Source: Bifidobacterium felsineum (lineage in GTDB: Bacteria; Actinomycetota; Actinomycetes; Actinomycetales; Bifidobacteriaceae). Taken from it: a stretch of 64,000 nucleotides of DNA. Within the stretch, counting starts at the first letter, position 1. Each line of letters starts with the position of its first letter. The stretch lies in assembly GCF_002802915.1 (NCBI RefSeq), contig NZ_PEBJ01000002.1, positions 473,174 through 537,173 of the forward strand, written 5' to 3'. Positions 9,369-18,286 of this stretch are shown here, one piece after another. The notes beneath the pieces are model-generated. The model did not search any database, was not told the DNA's origin, and saw only the letters and a list, made by a program, of their open reading frames with translations. A program made the position numbers and the translations under genes.

Positions 9369-11273
9369 TTAGCGACGGCCGGAGCGAGTGCCCTGCATGC
9401 GGAATGGAGCACGCTTGGTTTTGGACTGCTTGCCGAAATGCTTGGTATGACGCTGCTGCGAGCCTTCCGCATTGCCATACTTGGCCATCATGCGGCGCTC
9501 GTGACGCTTCGCATCCTCACCACGCTCGTCCACGATGATGCGGTTCTCGTTGCGGCGATGAATGCGCTTGCCGCCACGCTGTTCATCACGACGATTGCCC
9601 ATATTACGGTGGCCGTTCGGATTGCCTCCTGAACGTCTGCGCTCCTCGGGATGCTCGAACAGGTAATCGCGACGCTCTGCCTCACGGTCACTCAAACCAG
9701 CGCGACGCTCGGCACGATTCTGCTTGCGCGGCTTACTCGGCTGTTCACCACGGGCATGACGTTCCATATCACGCTTGGCCTGTTCGGCGGCTTCCAAACG
9801 TTCGGCGGCACGGCGGCGACGCCGGTCCTTCTTACGGGCGTTGCGCTCCTGTTCAAGCTGGCGTGCACGAGCCTCGCGTTCCTCTTTGCTCAGACGCGGA
9901 GCCTCCGGTTTGCCGCCGCGGCGCTTGCCGCCGACCGGCTGGGACTTATCCAGATTCCAATCGTTGACGATAGGCGCGCGCTCCCCCACCAGTTCCAGCA
10001 CTTCGGGAGATTCGTGAGTGACTTCCACCGGTTTGACGGTGATTCCGGCTTCGCGCAGCATACGGCGGGTCTGGCGACGCTGTTCCGGCAGCACAATGGT
10101 CACCACATCACCGGAACGGCCGGCTCGGGCGGTGCGGCCGGAACGATGCAGGAATGCCTTTGGATCTTCCGGCGGCTCGACCTGCACCACCAGTTCCACT
10201 CCGGAAACATCAATGCCACGCGCAGCCACATCCGTGGCCACCATGACATGCACGTCGCCGGATTCGAAGGCCGCGAGATTGCGGTCTCGCTGGTTCTGGT
10301 TCAGATTGCCGTGTAATTCAGCAGCCGGAATACCGTTCTGCGTGAGGTTCTTGGCGAGTTTCTTGGTCTGGAATTTGGTGCGAGTGAACAGGATGCGCTG
10401 GCCGGCGCCTGAGGCAAGTGTGCGCACTAGTTCATGCTTATCCGCACGAGTGGTTTCAAATACATGATGGGTCATCAAGTCAGGTTCAGCATTGGCTTCA
10501 TCCACGCTGTGCACCTTCGGATCCTTGAGGAACTCCTCCACCACCGTGTCCACACCGTGATCGAGCGTGGCGGAGAACAGCATGTGCTGAGCGTCCGGGC
10601 GGACCTGTTCCAGGAGTCTCTTCACCGGCGGCAGGAAGCCCATATCCGCCATCTCGTCGGCTTCGTCGATGACCACGACTTCCACGCTGGAGAGCGTCAG
10701 ATACTTTTGGCGAAGCAAATCTTCAAGGCGGCCCGGGCAGGCGACCACGATGTCCGCGCCTTGGCGCAGATCACGTACCTGACGGTTTTGGTTCACGCCA
10801 CCGTACACTGTGGTAGTGCCGATGCCATAGACATGTGCCAGCGGAGCAATCACATCATTGATTTGATTGGCAAGCTCGCGAGTAGGGGCCAGAACCAAAC
10901 CGCGCGGATGAGGCAAATAATCATCTGCGCGGCGCTCTTCCAGCTTCTCCTGCTTACGACGCTTGATTTCGCGGCGGAATTCTTCCATTGCCAACTCACC
11001 GAGTGAATCATATTCGCCAAGGCGCGCGACCAGTGGAATGGAGAAGGCGAGCGTTTTGCCGGAACCAGTGCGGCCACGGCCGAGAATGTCACGGCCAGAT
11101 AGGGAATCCGGCAGCGTATCAGCTTGAATGGGAAAAGCGGTTTTCTTATCGTCACGGGCGAGTTCGCGGACAATCGGTCCGGGTACGCCAAGTTCGCCGA
11201 AAGTCATCGGGCGGGTTTCTTCGGCGCTCGTCATAGTGGTATCGGCGTTATCTTCAAAATCAGTATGGGGCAC
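9369..11273 (-). CDS. DEAD-box ATP-dependent RNA helicase
   Basis: The 634-residue helicase has the motifs in order: Q-motif region (FGELGVPGPIVRELA), motif I GRGRTGSGKT, PTRELANQ, DEAD in VVIDEADEMADMGF, SAT in LFSATLD, ATDVAARGIDVSGV and HRSGRTARAGRSG. The last 170 residues are a very basic low-complexity tail rich in R, K and E, typical of actinobacterial RhlE/DeaD-type helicases that contact structured RNA. The GTG at 11273 has AAAGG in front and is preferred; an ATG at 11234 is an alternative. Likely roles are ribosome assembly or mRNA turnover in the cytoplasm. Confidence 0.92.
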   Translation of the reverse strand: MPHTDFEDNADTTMTSAEETRPMTFGELGVPGPIVRELARDDKKTAFPIQADTLPDSLSGRDILGRGRTGSGKTLAFSIPLVARLGEYDSLGELAMEEFRREIKRRKQEKLEERRADDYLPHPRGLVLAPTRELANQINDVIAPLAHVYGIGTTTVYGGVNQNRQVRDLRQGADIVVACPGRLEDLLRQKYLTLSSVEVVVIDEADEMADMGFLPPVKRLLEQVRPDAQHMLFSATLDHGVDTVVEEFLKDPKVHSVDEANAEPDLMTHHVFETTRADKHELVRTLASGAGQRILFTRTKFQTKKLAKNLTQNGIPAAELHGNLNQNQRDRNLAAFESGDVHVMVATDVAARGIDVSGVELVVQVEPPEDPKAFLHRSGRTARAGRSGDVVTIVLPEQRRQTRRMLREAGITVKPVEVTHESPEVLELVGERAPIVNDWNLDKSQPVGGKRRGGKPEAPRLSKEEREARARQLEQERNARKKDRRRRRAAERLEAAEQAKRDMERHARGEQPSKPRKQNRAERRAGLSDREAERRDYLFEHPEERRRSGGNPNGHRNMGNRRDEQRGGKRIHRRNENRIIVDERGEDAKRHERRMMAKYGNAEGSQQRHTKHFGKQSKTKRAPFRMQGTRSGRR

Positions 11274-11405
11274 AATGGCCTTTCATCATCAGGCACGCAT
11301 GGTAATCGCGTGAAATATGCAAACCACATGAGCCTAGCCCATACCCCATACTTTGGTAATCCCCTGTTGCCCAAGCGTATGAGCATCTCATAGCACTTAT
11401 GAAAA

Positions 11406-11437
11406 TCCCACCGTGGGTGCAACGCCACACGGTGGGA
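11406..11437 (-). terminator. Intrinsic terminator of the NCS2 permease gene
   Basis: Read on the minus strand, TCCCACCGTG pairs with CACGGTGGGA and is followed by ATTTTC. It begins about 28 bases after the permease stop codon. The rest of the space up to the helicase start (about 150 bases) holds only the helicase promoter region. Confidence 0.75.
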
Positions 11438-11464
11438 ACGGATATCAGCAAGTATTACTACGGA

Positions 11465-12754
11465 CTACAGAATGTCCGGATCGTCCTTGTCGATGGTACC
11501 GGTCGCCTTGCCGATGGCCTTCAGACCGTGGTAGGCCACGAGAATCACGATAGTGCCGATGGCGATGCCGTTGAAGGACGTGCCCGCGATGGTGAACGCA
11601 AACTGGCCGATGGCGATGATCATCGTGATGGCGGCCACCATAATGTTGAGCGGCTTATCGAAGTTGACCTTGTTTTCCACCCAGATACGCACGCCGATCA
11701 TGCCGATCATGCCATACAGCAAAGTGGTCACGCCGCCGAGCACGCCGGCCGGAATCGTGTTGATCACGGCACCGAACTTCGGGCACAGCGAGAGAATCAG
11801 AGCGAACGCAGCAGCGCACCAGTAGGCTGCGGTGGAGTAGACCTTGGTGGCTGCCATCACGCCGATGTTCTCGCCATAAGTGGTAGTGCCGGAGCCGCCG
11901 CCGAAGCCTGCGAGCGTGGTGCCCAAACCGTCTGCCATCAGGGCGGTGCCGATCTGGTTGTCGTAGTCACGGCCGGTCATCTGGGCCACGGACTTCACGT
12001 GGCCGACGTTTTCAGCCACCAGCACGAGCACCACCGGGATGAACATCGGCAGAATGGAGAAGTCCGCCTGAGGCAGGTGGAACTTCGGGAAGCCAATCCA
12101 GCCGGCGTCGGCAATGGCGGAGAAGTCCACCTGACCACGGATGCAAGCGTAGATGTAACCGATGAGCACGCCAATCAGGATGTTGAGTCGGCCGAGCAGA
12201 CCCTTGAACAGCACGGCCACGAGCAGAACGGCCACCAAAGTGACGATGGCGGTGTCGGGAGCGGCCTGGAAGTTCGTCCATACCGAGGGAGCCAGATTGA
12301 AGCCGATGATGGCCACGATGGCGCCGTTGACCACTGGCGGCATGATGATGTCGATCCACTTGGCACCGGCGTAGTGCACCAGCACACCGATCAGGGCAAG
12401 CAGAATACCGGTGACCATGATGCCGAAGCTGGCCACGGCAATGCCCTTATGCGCAGTGGTGACCGCGGTGATCGGGGCGATGAAACCGAAGGAGGAGCCA
12501 AGGTAGCTCGGCAGCACGTTCTTGTTGATCAGCAGGAACAACGCGGTGGACATGGCGGTGAAGAACAGGGTGGTGGACGGATCGAATCCCGTCAAAATCG
12601 GCACCAGGAAGGTGGCGCCGAACATGGCGATGACATGCTGTGCGCCGATGCCTGCGGTACGTACCCAAGTCAGGCGCTCATTGGGCTCCACGACTTCGCC
12701 GGGCTGCAGCGTCTTGCCGTCGCCGTGCAGTTGCCATGTGAAAATGTTGGACAT
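11465..12754 (-). CDS. uraA: Uracil/xanthine permease, NCS2 family
   Basis: The start ATG at 12754 follows GAGGAGAGAAGTA; the frame is open further upstream without a better site. The 429-residue protein has about 12-14 hydrophobic segments and NCS2 hallmarks: QHVIAMFGATFLVPILTGFD near the N terminus and GFGGGSGTTTYGENIGVMAAT in the middle. These match UraA-type nucleobase:proton symporters. It brings uracil (or another pyrimidine/purine base) across the cytoplasmic membrane for salvage. No purine or pyrimidine genes adjoin it and it is probably monocistronic. The precise substrate is inferred only from family. Confidence 0.88.
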   Translation of the reverse strand: MSNIFTWQLHGDGKTLQPGEVVEPNERLTWVRTAGIGAQHVIAMFGATFLVPILTGFDPSTTLFFTAMSTALFLLINKNVLPSYLGSSFGFIAPITAVTTAHKGIAVASFGIMVTGILLALIGVLVHYAGAKWIDIIMPPVVNGAIVAIIGFNLAPSVWTNFQAAPDTAIVTLVAVLLVAVLFKGLLGRLNILIGVLIGYIYACIRGQVDFSAIADAGWIGFPKFHLPQADFSILPMFIPVVLVLVAENVGHVKSVAQMTGRDYDNQIGTALMADGLGTTLAGFGGGSGTTTYGENIGVMAATKVYSTAAYWCAAAFALILSLCPKFGAVINTIPAGVLGGVTTLLYGMIGMIGVRIWVENKVNFDKPLNIMVAAITMIIAIGQFAFTIAGTSFNGIAIGTIVILVAYHGLKAIGKATGTIDKDDPDIL

Positions 12755-12873
12755 TACTTCTCTCCTCGCTTGTGGCTGAGGGCGCGGCCATACCTCCGGC
12801 CGCGCACTGCCCGCCATTGTATCGCAAGGATATGGCTTGAAATGGCACTAGTGACTGCCAATATTAACGGCGT

Positions 12874-13704
12874 TTACTTACCGTAATACTCCAGCAGATG
12901 GGGATCCACGGTTCTTACCACGTCCACCAAATCGCCATTGGAGAGGTACGGACGTTTGAATTCACGCCACGGCTCCACTTTGACCTCCCAGCGCCCGGTT
13001 TCCGGATCCTGAACCGGACGGGCGGTCTGCTCCCAACGCACACGTTTGGAGGTGCGACCGGTCTCGGGATCTCGACGGGAATAATGCAGGCAGGTGCAAT
13101 TGGTGATTCGCCATTCGTCCGCATCGGCTCGATGCAGGAACTCCTCATCCGACAAATCTTCAATGGTCAGCATCAGCGCCAGCATGAAATCGCCGTGGGT
13201 GACCATCACCACTGATTCCGCATCCGATTTGCGACTCAGCGAAGTTAGCACATTGTGCACGCGGTCTTCGGCCACGTCGGCGATGGATTCGCCTGCCGGC
13301 GGACGCCAGTACAGCGGGTCCGTGTTCTTGAACATCCAATTGCGCGCGTAGTTGGTTTTGAACTCATCCTTGGTGATGGTGCTGATCTCACCCCAGGAAC
13401 GTTCGCGAATCACACGGTTCTCCTCCCATTTGGCTTTTGGCAGGGCCATGGTGGCAGCGGTTTCGCGCGTACGCACATAAGGGGACACCAGATAGCGGTC
13501 GAACAGCTGCTGCTGGCTTACAATCCACCGCCCAATGCAATCGGCCTGCTTACGGCCAGTGGCGGTAAGACGCCAGGAACGATCCGGCACAGTCACATTG
13601 TCCTGTGTATACAGGGATTCGTCGCCCTGTTCACCTGCCTGCACAATCACATTGGCTTCGGATTCACCATGCCGAATCACATATAAATCAAGCGGCATGC
13701 TCAT
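12874..13704 (-). CDS. Histidine phosphatase superfamily (phosphoglycerate mutase-like) protein
   Basis: The 276-residue protein begins MSMPLDLYVIRHGESEANV, where RHGE contains the catalytic histidine. A second conserved histidine occurs in VVMVTHGDFML. Other supporting segments are SPYVRTRETAATM and RERSWGE. The enzyme belongs to the branch of soluble phosphatases/mutases rather than glycolytic GpmA: it lacks the long GpmA insert and has a C-terminal extension of about 70 residues. The start ATG at 13704 is preceded by GAGGAACAACT. The physiological substrate is unknown. Confidence 0.85.
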   Translation of the reverse strand: MSMPLDLYVIRHGESEANVIVQAGEQGDESLYTQDNVTVPDRSWRLTATGRKQADCIGRWIVSQQQLFDRYLVSPYVRTRETAATMALPKAKWEENRVIRERSWGEISTITKDEFKTNYARNWMFKNTDPLYWRPPAGESIADVAEDRVHNVLTSLSRKSDAESVVMVTHGDFMLALMLTIEDLSDEEFLHRADADEWRITNCTCLHYSRRDPETGRTSKRVRWEQTARPVQDPETGRWEVKVEPWREFKRPYLSNGDLVDVVRTVDPHLLEYYGK

Positions 13705-13905
13705 AGTTGTTCCTCATCTATAACGTTTAGGTAAATAAGTCGTTCACTGGAAGCAATTGCCCACTACCCTACTCGAAACGGCCAAAGTTTGGGCTCTTCT
13801 TCCCTGAGCCGAACCAAAGAATTCACCGGACGTTCAGCCTTGGCTCGACTGCAATATTGGTTCATGCTTCCACATCGAAACCTGAACGCACTACGATAGG
13901 AAACT

Positions 13906-15516
13906 ATGGGGAATAACTCAAAAATTGACCGTTCATGGCTCACCTCCGCCAAGGAGAGCATTGGCCAGTGGTCATACATTATGTTGAAGGATGCAGATAA
14001 TAACGATATTGATTGGGATTGGGTGCGTTCACTCGATCTTGAACATGGCATCGGCGTGGCGACGCCGGCCGATTACGAACCGGGGGCCGGTTCGAATGTA
14101 CACGATTTGTTAAAGGCGGATCTTGAGATCCGTGATCGTTTGGAAGCAATCATCGCAAAGATGAGCATGGTATTCATGCGCGATTTCGACCGTCACATCA
14201 AAACCTATGAGTTGCCACGCGCACTGGCGTATGCGAATCGTCGTTTGAATGATCAGATTGTGCTGTTGCGCGACCGTGGCGTGGCCGAAGGCTTATGGAC
14301 CGTCACCGACGAGGAACGCCAGCGCGTAACAGTGCCGGTTTTGACCGCCGCACGCGATGGTGTCGTCGTGGATGATATTCAGGATCACACGGCTGAAATC
14401 GTCAATGCTCGAGCCGAACAGCGTAAGGCTGACCGCGCCGCACGCGAAGCGCAACGGCATCATCGTCAAATGGCGTTGTTCGATGCCGACGAGGTGAAGT
14501 ACGGTTCCGTTGAGGCGGGCCCTGATGAATCCGCGCCTGCCGACTCGAGTTCGGATGCCGGTTCTCCCGATTATCTGGTTGAGGGCCAGCCGGTCATCAA
14601 CGATGACAATCCCGCAGTGCCTGGCTCTGAGCAGATCGCGGTGGATGAGACCGCCGTGTCCGAACCGACTTTCGCCAAGTATCGTCATGCCGCCGCCGAA
14701 CATGTGGCTTCGCGTCAGAATGCGGAAACCAAGGAGTATTGGCGTGCGGTGTTCCTGCCTGGCCGTGATGTGGACAAGGTGATGGGCATCGATTTGGAGA
14801 CCAATGGCACCGAGCCTTATCGCACCTACATCATTGATGTCGGTTTCGAATACATGAACATGAAGTCGCCTCGTCCGGCGGACGCTCCATCCGATTACAC
14901 CTATGACAAGGATTATTACCAGGGCGGTGACGCATACGACCAGCATCGTTTCTCATTCGGCGTGACACCTGAGGCAGCCCGCCACGGCAATCCGTTCATC
15001 ATTCAGCTGACCGGTATCGATGTAAGCCAGCGCGTAGGCGATGAATATCCGCTGTTCGATGAGGATGCCGAAGCTCAGGCCGATCTGTTGAAGCGTTTGA
15101 CTTCGCAGCCGTTCGTGGCGCATATGGCCACGTTCGAACATAGCTTCTTCATGCTCAATGTCGCCGGATACGCCGAGGCGTACCGCAATGGACACGTGAC
15201 CATCATCGATACGCTGCCGATGAGCCGCCTGTGGGATGAGGGTTCGATTCCTTGTGAAGGCCATCCTGATGGCGACAATACATTGGACGCGTATGCCAAG
15301 CGTCAAGGCGCATTGCGCGAGGATGATGCTGAACGCCACTTGGGTCTTGAGGACACGCATATCATGCTGCTGGCGATGAAGCATCATCTCACACAGCTCA
15401 AGGCTGAGGCTCGCGGCCCTTGGGGGCCTGACGGCAAGGCAGGCGTGGGCGGCAAACGTATCACCAAGAAGCGCCATTTCGTGCGTCATGAGCGCCGCAC
15501 GCCGATGTATGACTGA
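13906..15516 (+). CDS. DnaQ-like 3'-5' exonuclease domain protein
   Basis: The C-terminal half carries a DEDDh exonuclease: Exo I MGIDLETNG (Asp296, Glu298), Exo II FVAHMATFEHSFFMLN and Exo III-like HLGLEDTHIMLLAM with the His-x4-Asp spacing. The first 280 residues are a helical region of unknown fold, then an acidic, Ala/Pro-rich linker (around residues 195-260) of low complexity. Family knowledge implies RNA or DNA 3' trimming, repair or degradation; which one cannot be told. The gene has its own promoter space of about 200 bases on the left and a strong terminator on the right. Confidence 0.83.
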   Translation: MGNNSKIDRSWLTSAKESIGQWSYIMLKDADNNDIDWDWVRSLDLEHGIGVATPADYEPGAGSNVHDLLKADLEIRDRLEAIIAKMSMVFMRDFDRHIKTYELPRALAYANRRLNDQIVLLRDRGVAEGLWTVTDEERQRVTVPVLTAARDGVVVDDIQDHTAEIVNARAEQRKADRAAREAQRHHRQMALFDADEVKYGSVEAGPDESAPADSSSDAGSPDYLVEGQPVINDDNPAVPGSEQIAVDETAVSEPTFAKYRHAAAEHVASRQNAETKEYWRAVFLPGRDVDKVMGIDLETNGTEPYRTYIIDVGFEYMNMKSPRPADAPSDYTYDKDYYQGGDAYDQHRFSFGVTPEAARHGNPFIIQLTGIDVSQRVGDEYPLFDEDAEAQADLLKRLTSQPFVAHMATFEHSFFMLNVAGYAEAYRNGHVTIIDTLPMSRLWDEGSIPCEGHPDGDNTLDAYAKRQGALREDDAERHLGLEDTHIMLLAMKHHLTQLKAEARGPWGPDGKAGVGGKRITKKRHFVRHERRTPMYD

Positions 15517-15536
15517 ACGTCAATAGTGCAAATAGT

Positions 15537-15583
15537 AAATGGCGTTAGTTTCTCAATCAGAGAGGCTAACGCCATTTTTTTGA
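15537..15583. terminator. Strong bidirectional intrinsic terminator
   Basis: AATGGCGTTAG and CTAACGCCATT form an 11-bp stem followed by TTTTT on the plus strand and preceded by an A-rich run on the other. It lies between the convergent exonuclease and dtd genes and should stop both transcripts. Confidence 0.9.
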
Positions 15584-15586
15584 ATG

Positions 15587-16072
15587 CTAGCTTTTATGCG
15601 GCATATCGGTTTCGGTATCGACGATGATGGTCACCGGGCCGTCGTTGACTAGTCCAACACGCATGTGTGCGCCGAATCGGCCTTCTTTGACCGTCACTCC
15701 CCCGGAGCGCAGTGCCTCATTGAATTTGATCCAGGTAATATCAGCATGTTCGGGTTTGCCTGCTTTGATGAAGCTTGGGCGATTGCCCTTGTGTACGTCG
15801 GCGTACAGCGTGAACTGTGAGATGGAGAGAATCTCGCCGCCGATATCCTGAATCGATCGGTTCATCTTGCCCTGCTCGTCTTCAAAGACACGCAGGTTCA
15901 ATACTTTGTGAGCAAGCCACGCTACTTCGGCATCGCCATCAGCGTCGGAGACTCCGACCAAAATCATGTAGCCAGGGCCAATCTGCTGCGGCTCGAATGT
16001 AGGGTCGAGGGTTCCCAATTCGTTGACAACGTCAACGCTGGCGTGGCTTACTCGCTGAATCACAATACGCAT
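15587..16072 (-). CDS. dtd: D-aminoacyl-tRNA deacylase
   Basis: The 161-residue protein starts MRIVIQRVSHASVDV and carries the two active-site motifs of bacterial DTD: LSISQFTLYADVHKGNRPSF and the cross-subunit GLVNDGPVTIIVDT. DTD removes D-amino acids (and glycine) mischarged onto tRNA and works as a cytoplasmic homodimer. The length is slightly above the usual 145-150 residues because of an insert (LGTLDPTFEPQQI) near residue 18. The frame remains open upstream, but this start matches the family N terminus. No strong ribosome binding site is visible. Confidence 0.95.
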   Translation of the reverse strand: MRIVIQRVSHASVDVVNELGTLDPTFEPQQIGPGYMILVGVSDADGDAEVAWLAHKVLNLRVFEDEQGKMNRSIQDIGGEILSISQFTLYADVHKGNRPSFIKAGKPEHADITWIKFNEALRSGGVTVKEGRFGAHMRVGLVNDGPVTIIVDTETDMPHKS

Positions 16073-16229
16073 ATGCCCGATTATGCCATCTTTCGTGAAA
16101 CAAGACATGCTTAAGTTTCCGGCGAGCGCACTCAACACGACTGATACGCTTGAATCAAGTGGTTTTCGCAATGTCACCGTCGTCGCCTTGTTTGCGGTTC
16201 ATCACAGGCGCTCATAGAGAGCAGGAATC

Positions 16230-16790
16230 ATGGCATCGGAGCATAACGGCACATCCGCACCAACTAACACCATCAATCAAAACTATGCTCATGGACGCCA
16301 CGAGACTCGCAGCTCCAAGAGCGACAAATCATGGATCCTCTTCTGCGGTTTATTCAGCGTAGTTGGCGCGATTATGCTCGTGGTCAATATCACGGCCTTA
16401 GTCAATGAGATACAACTACGCAGAGACTGTACCGAGCTGACTGACGGAATCGTGACACAGCTCGTGTTGAATCCTGCCGACGAATCCGATGAAGATTCCT
16501 CAGATACATGGACGCCGGTATTCCGGTACAGTGCCGACGGACAGACATACGAACAGAAGTTTTCAATCTCGTCGTCTCCGCCGCAATACAAAGTCGGGCA
16601 GGCTGTTACGATATTGTATGACCCAGCTAATCCGAGCCGCTATGTGGTAAAAGGCGACAATTCCGCTCTTCTACTGCACTTCCTCTTGATGCTGATGTGC
16701 ATCTGCTTCACAGCCGTATTGCCCATAGCAGCGGTGATTCACAAAATCAATAATCCCAGCAGCAAAGCATCACAGCAGCTATCGTACTGA
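16230..16790 (+). CDS. DUF3592-like membrane protein
   Basis: The 186-residue protein has a hydrophilic N terminus of 35 residues, a membrane segment (about residues 37-58), an extracytoplasmic domain with VFRYSADGQTYEQKFSIS and GQAVTILYDPANPSRY, and a second membrane segment near 150-170. The domain between the helices matches the DUF3592 pattern seen in small bacterial envelope proteins of unknown function. It is preceded by AGAGAGCAGGAATC. Neighbours give no functional hint. Confidence 0.72.
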   Translation: MASEHNGTSAPTNTINQNYAHGRHETRSSKSDKSWILFCGLFSVVGAIMLVVNITALVNEIQLRRDCTELTDGIVTQLVLNPADESDEDSSDTWTPVFRYSADGQTYEQKFSISSSPPQYKVGQAVTILYDPANPSRYVVKGDNSALLLHFLLMLMCICFTAVLPIAAVIHKINNPSSKASQQLSY

Positions 16791-16818
16791 ATAAGACCAG
16801 CGCAAGATAATAAGGAAT

Positions 16819-17184
16819 TCACTGCGATTGGGAAAGACTGGTGGAAACCTGCTGCTCCACACGGTCGTAAGCATTGGACAAAATCATATTGCCCGGCACT
16901 GTAGTCAGCAGAAATGCCAGCACCGCCGCAATAATCGACATGACCAGACCTTTGATGATTTTGGCCACGATTTTGAACACCACGTACGCCACAATGGCAC
17001 CGACTACGATGGTCACACCGGTCTGCACAGTAGATGGCAATCCGCCGTACCATACAGCTATCCTGTCCAAAACCGACAAATCCAAGTTCGATAAATCGAC
17101 GTTATTCAAATCCACACCGGAAACAATGGCGTTTACAGCTCCAGCTACCGACTGCATAATCCCGCCCCAATCAGTGATATTCAA
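16819..17184 (-). CDS. Small hypothetical membrane protein
   Basis: The 121-residue protein has a short N-terminal stretch with a repeated pattern (VDLNNVDLSNLDLSVLD), then two adjacent hydrophobic segments (about residues 53-75 and 80-100) and a hydrophilic tail. I do not recognise a family. It converges with the DUF3592 gene, whose stop is only 28 bases away, and is divergent from the homocysteine methyltransferase gene. Coding is supported by length, hydrophobic pattern and fit between neighbours. Confidence 0.6.
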   Translation of the reverse strand: MNITDWGGIMQSVAGAVNAIVSGVDLNNVDLSNLDLSVLDRIAVWYGGLPSTVQTGVTIVVGAIVAYVVFKIVAKIIKGLVMSIIAAVLAFLLTTVPGNMILSNAYDRVEQQVSTSLSQSQ

Positions 17185-17272
17185 CGACTACATTCATTAT
17201 TGTTGCCATATAGATTAGCGTATGACCATGGTGATTATGCTCATGGCACATAATCTACTAAGGAGGCAATCC

Positions 17273-18244
17273 TTGCACAGTGTCATCCAACAGGCCCTTG
17301 CCGTGCAATCCCCGATTATCATTGATGGCGCGATGGCCACTGAGCTGGAGTATCGGGGCGTGGATACCACGAGTGAACTGTGGTCTGCGATTGCATTGAT
17401 TCAGGCTCCACAGTCAGTACGCGATGTGCATGAGGCATATTTTGAGGCGGGCGCCAATATCGCCATCACCGACACTTATCAGGCGAACATTGCTGCGTTT
17501 GAGAAATGCGGGATATCCCATGAAAAATCAGAACGTCTTATCGGCACAGCCGTATCCGCCGCATTGGAGGCACGGGAGAGATATCGGCGGCATCATGTCA
17601 ATGCCGATGATGCATTCGTAAATGATTCATTCCCTAACTATGCGAGACCATTACTGGTGGCAGGCAGCGTGGGTCCTTATGGTGCATTTCTTGCGGATGG
17701 CAGCGAATATACCGGTGATTACCATCTTTCAGCCGCTGCCTATCGTGATTTTCATCGCAGAAGAATGCAGATTCTATCTGAAAGCGGCATAGATCTCTTC
17801 GCTTTTGAGACGATGTCCAATATCGGCGAAGTTCAAGCACTGATTGGATTGCTGAGTGAAGACTTCTCCGATCGTGAGGCTTGGGTCTCGTTCAGTCTGA
17901 GCGATTCCGGTCACTTATGCGACGGCACCTCTCTTGAGACGGCTGCAACCGTCGCCGATGCATGTCCGCAAATCAGTGCGATCGGCGTCAATTGTGTGCA
18001 ACCCGAACTCGTCACTGATGCGATTGGCCATATATCAGCTGTTACCGCCAAACCGATTATCGTCTATCCAAACAATGGCGATGTCTATCATCCTGATACC
18101 AAGACCTGGACGAGCTGTGCTGATGCTTTATCTCTCAGCGATCTAGCTCCTCGATGGGTTGAAGCAGGAGCCTCGCTTATTGGCGGTTGCTGCCGCACCT
18201 CCCCCACTGACATCCATAATCTGGCACAGGCCTTTCATCAGTAG
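17273..18244 (+). CDS. mmuM: Homocysteine S-methyltransferase
   Basis: The likely start is TTG at 17273, seven bases after a perfect AAGGAGG; an ATG-initiated frame further upstream lacks such a site. The 323-residue protein shows the zinc-binding methyltransferase pattern: IIIDGAMATELEYRG at the N terminus, GVNCVQPE with the first zinc cysteine and LIGGCCRTSPTDI with the paired cysteines. It transfers a methyl group from S-methylmethionine or S-adenosylmethionine to homocysteine, making methionine. No methionine-related gene adjoins it. Confidence 0.9.
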   Translation: MHSVIQQALAVQSPIIIDGAMATELEYRGVDTTSELWSAIALIQAPQSVRDVHEAYFEAGANIAITDTYQANIAAFEKCGISHEKSERLIGTAVSAALEARERYRRHHVNADDAFVNDSFPNYARPLLVAGSVGPYGAFLADGSEYTGDYHLSAAAYRDFHRRRMQILSESGIDLFAFETMSNIGEVQALIGLLSEDFSDREAWVSFSLSDSGHLCDGTSLETAATVADACPQISAIGVNCVQPELVTDAIGHISAVTAKPIIVYPNNGDVYHPDTKTWTSCADALSLSDLAPRWVEAGASLIGGCCRTSPTDIHNLAQAFHQ

Positions 18245-18286
18245 TAAGTCTTCCTACAGGACCATTGGCTTAATCGCAGTCGCGGG

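Noticed and set aside
11399..12886. 495-codon plus-strand open frame opposite the uracil permease
   Set aside because: Asp/His/Gly-rich antisense shadow of a membrane protein gene.
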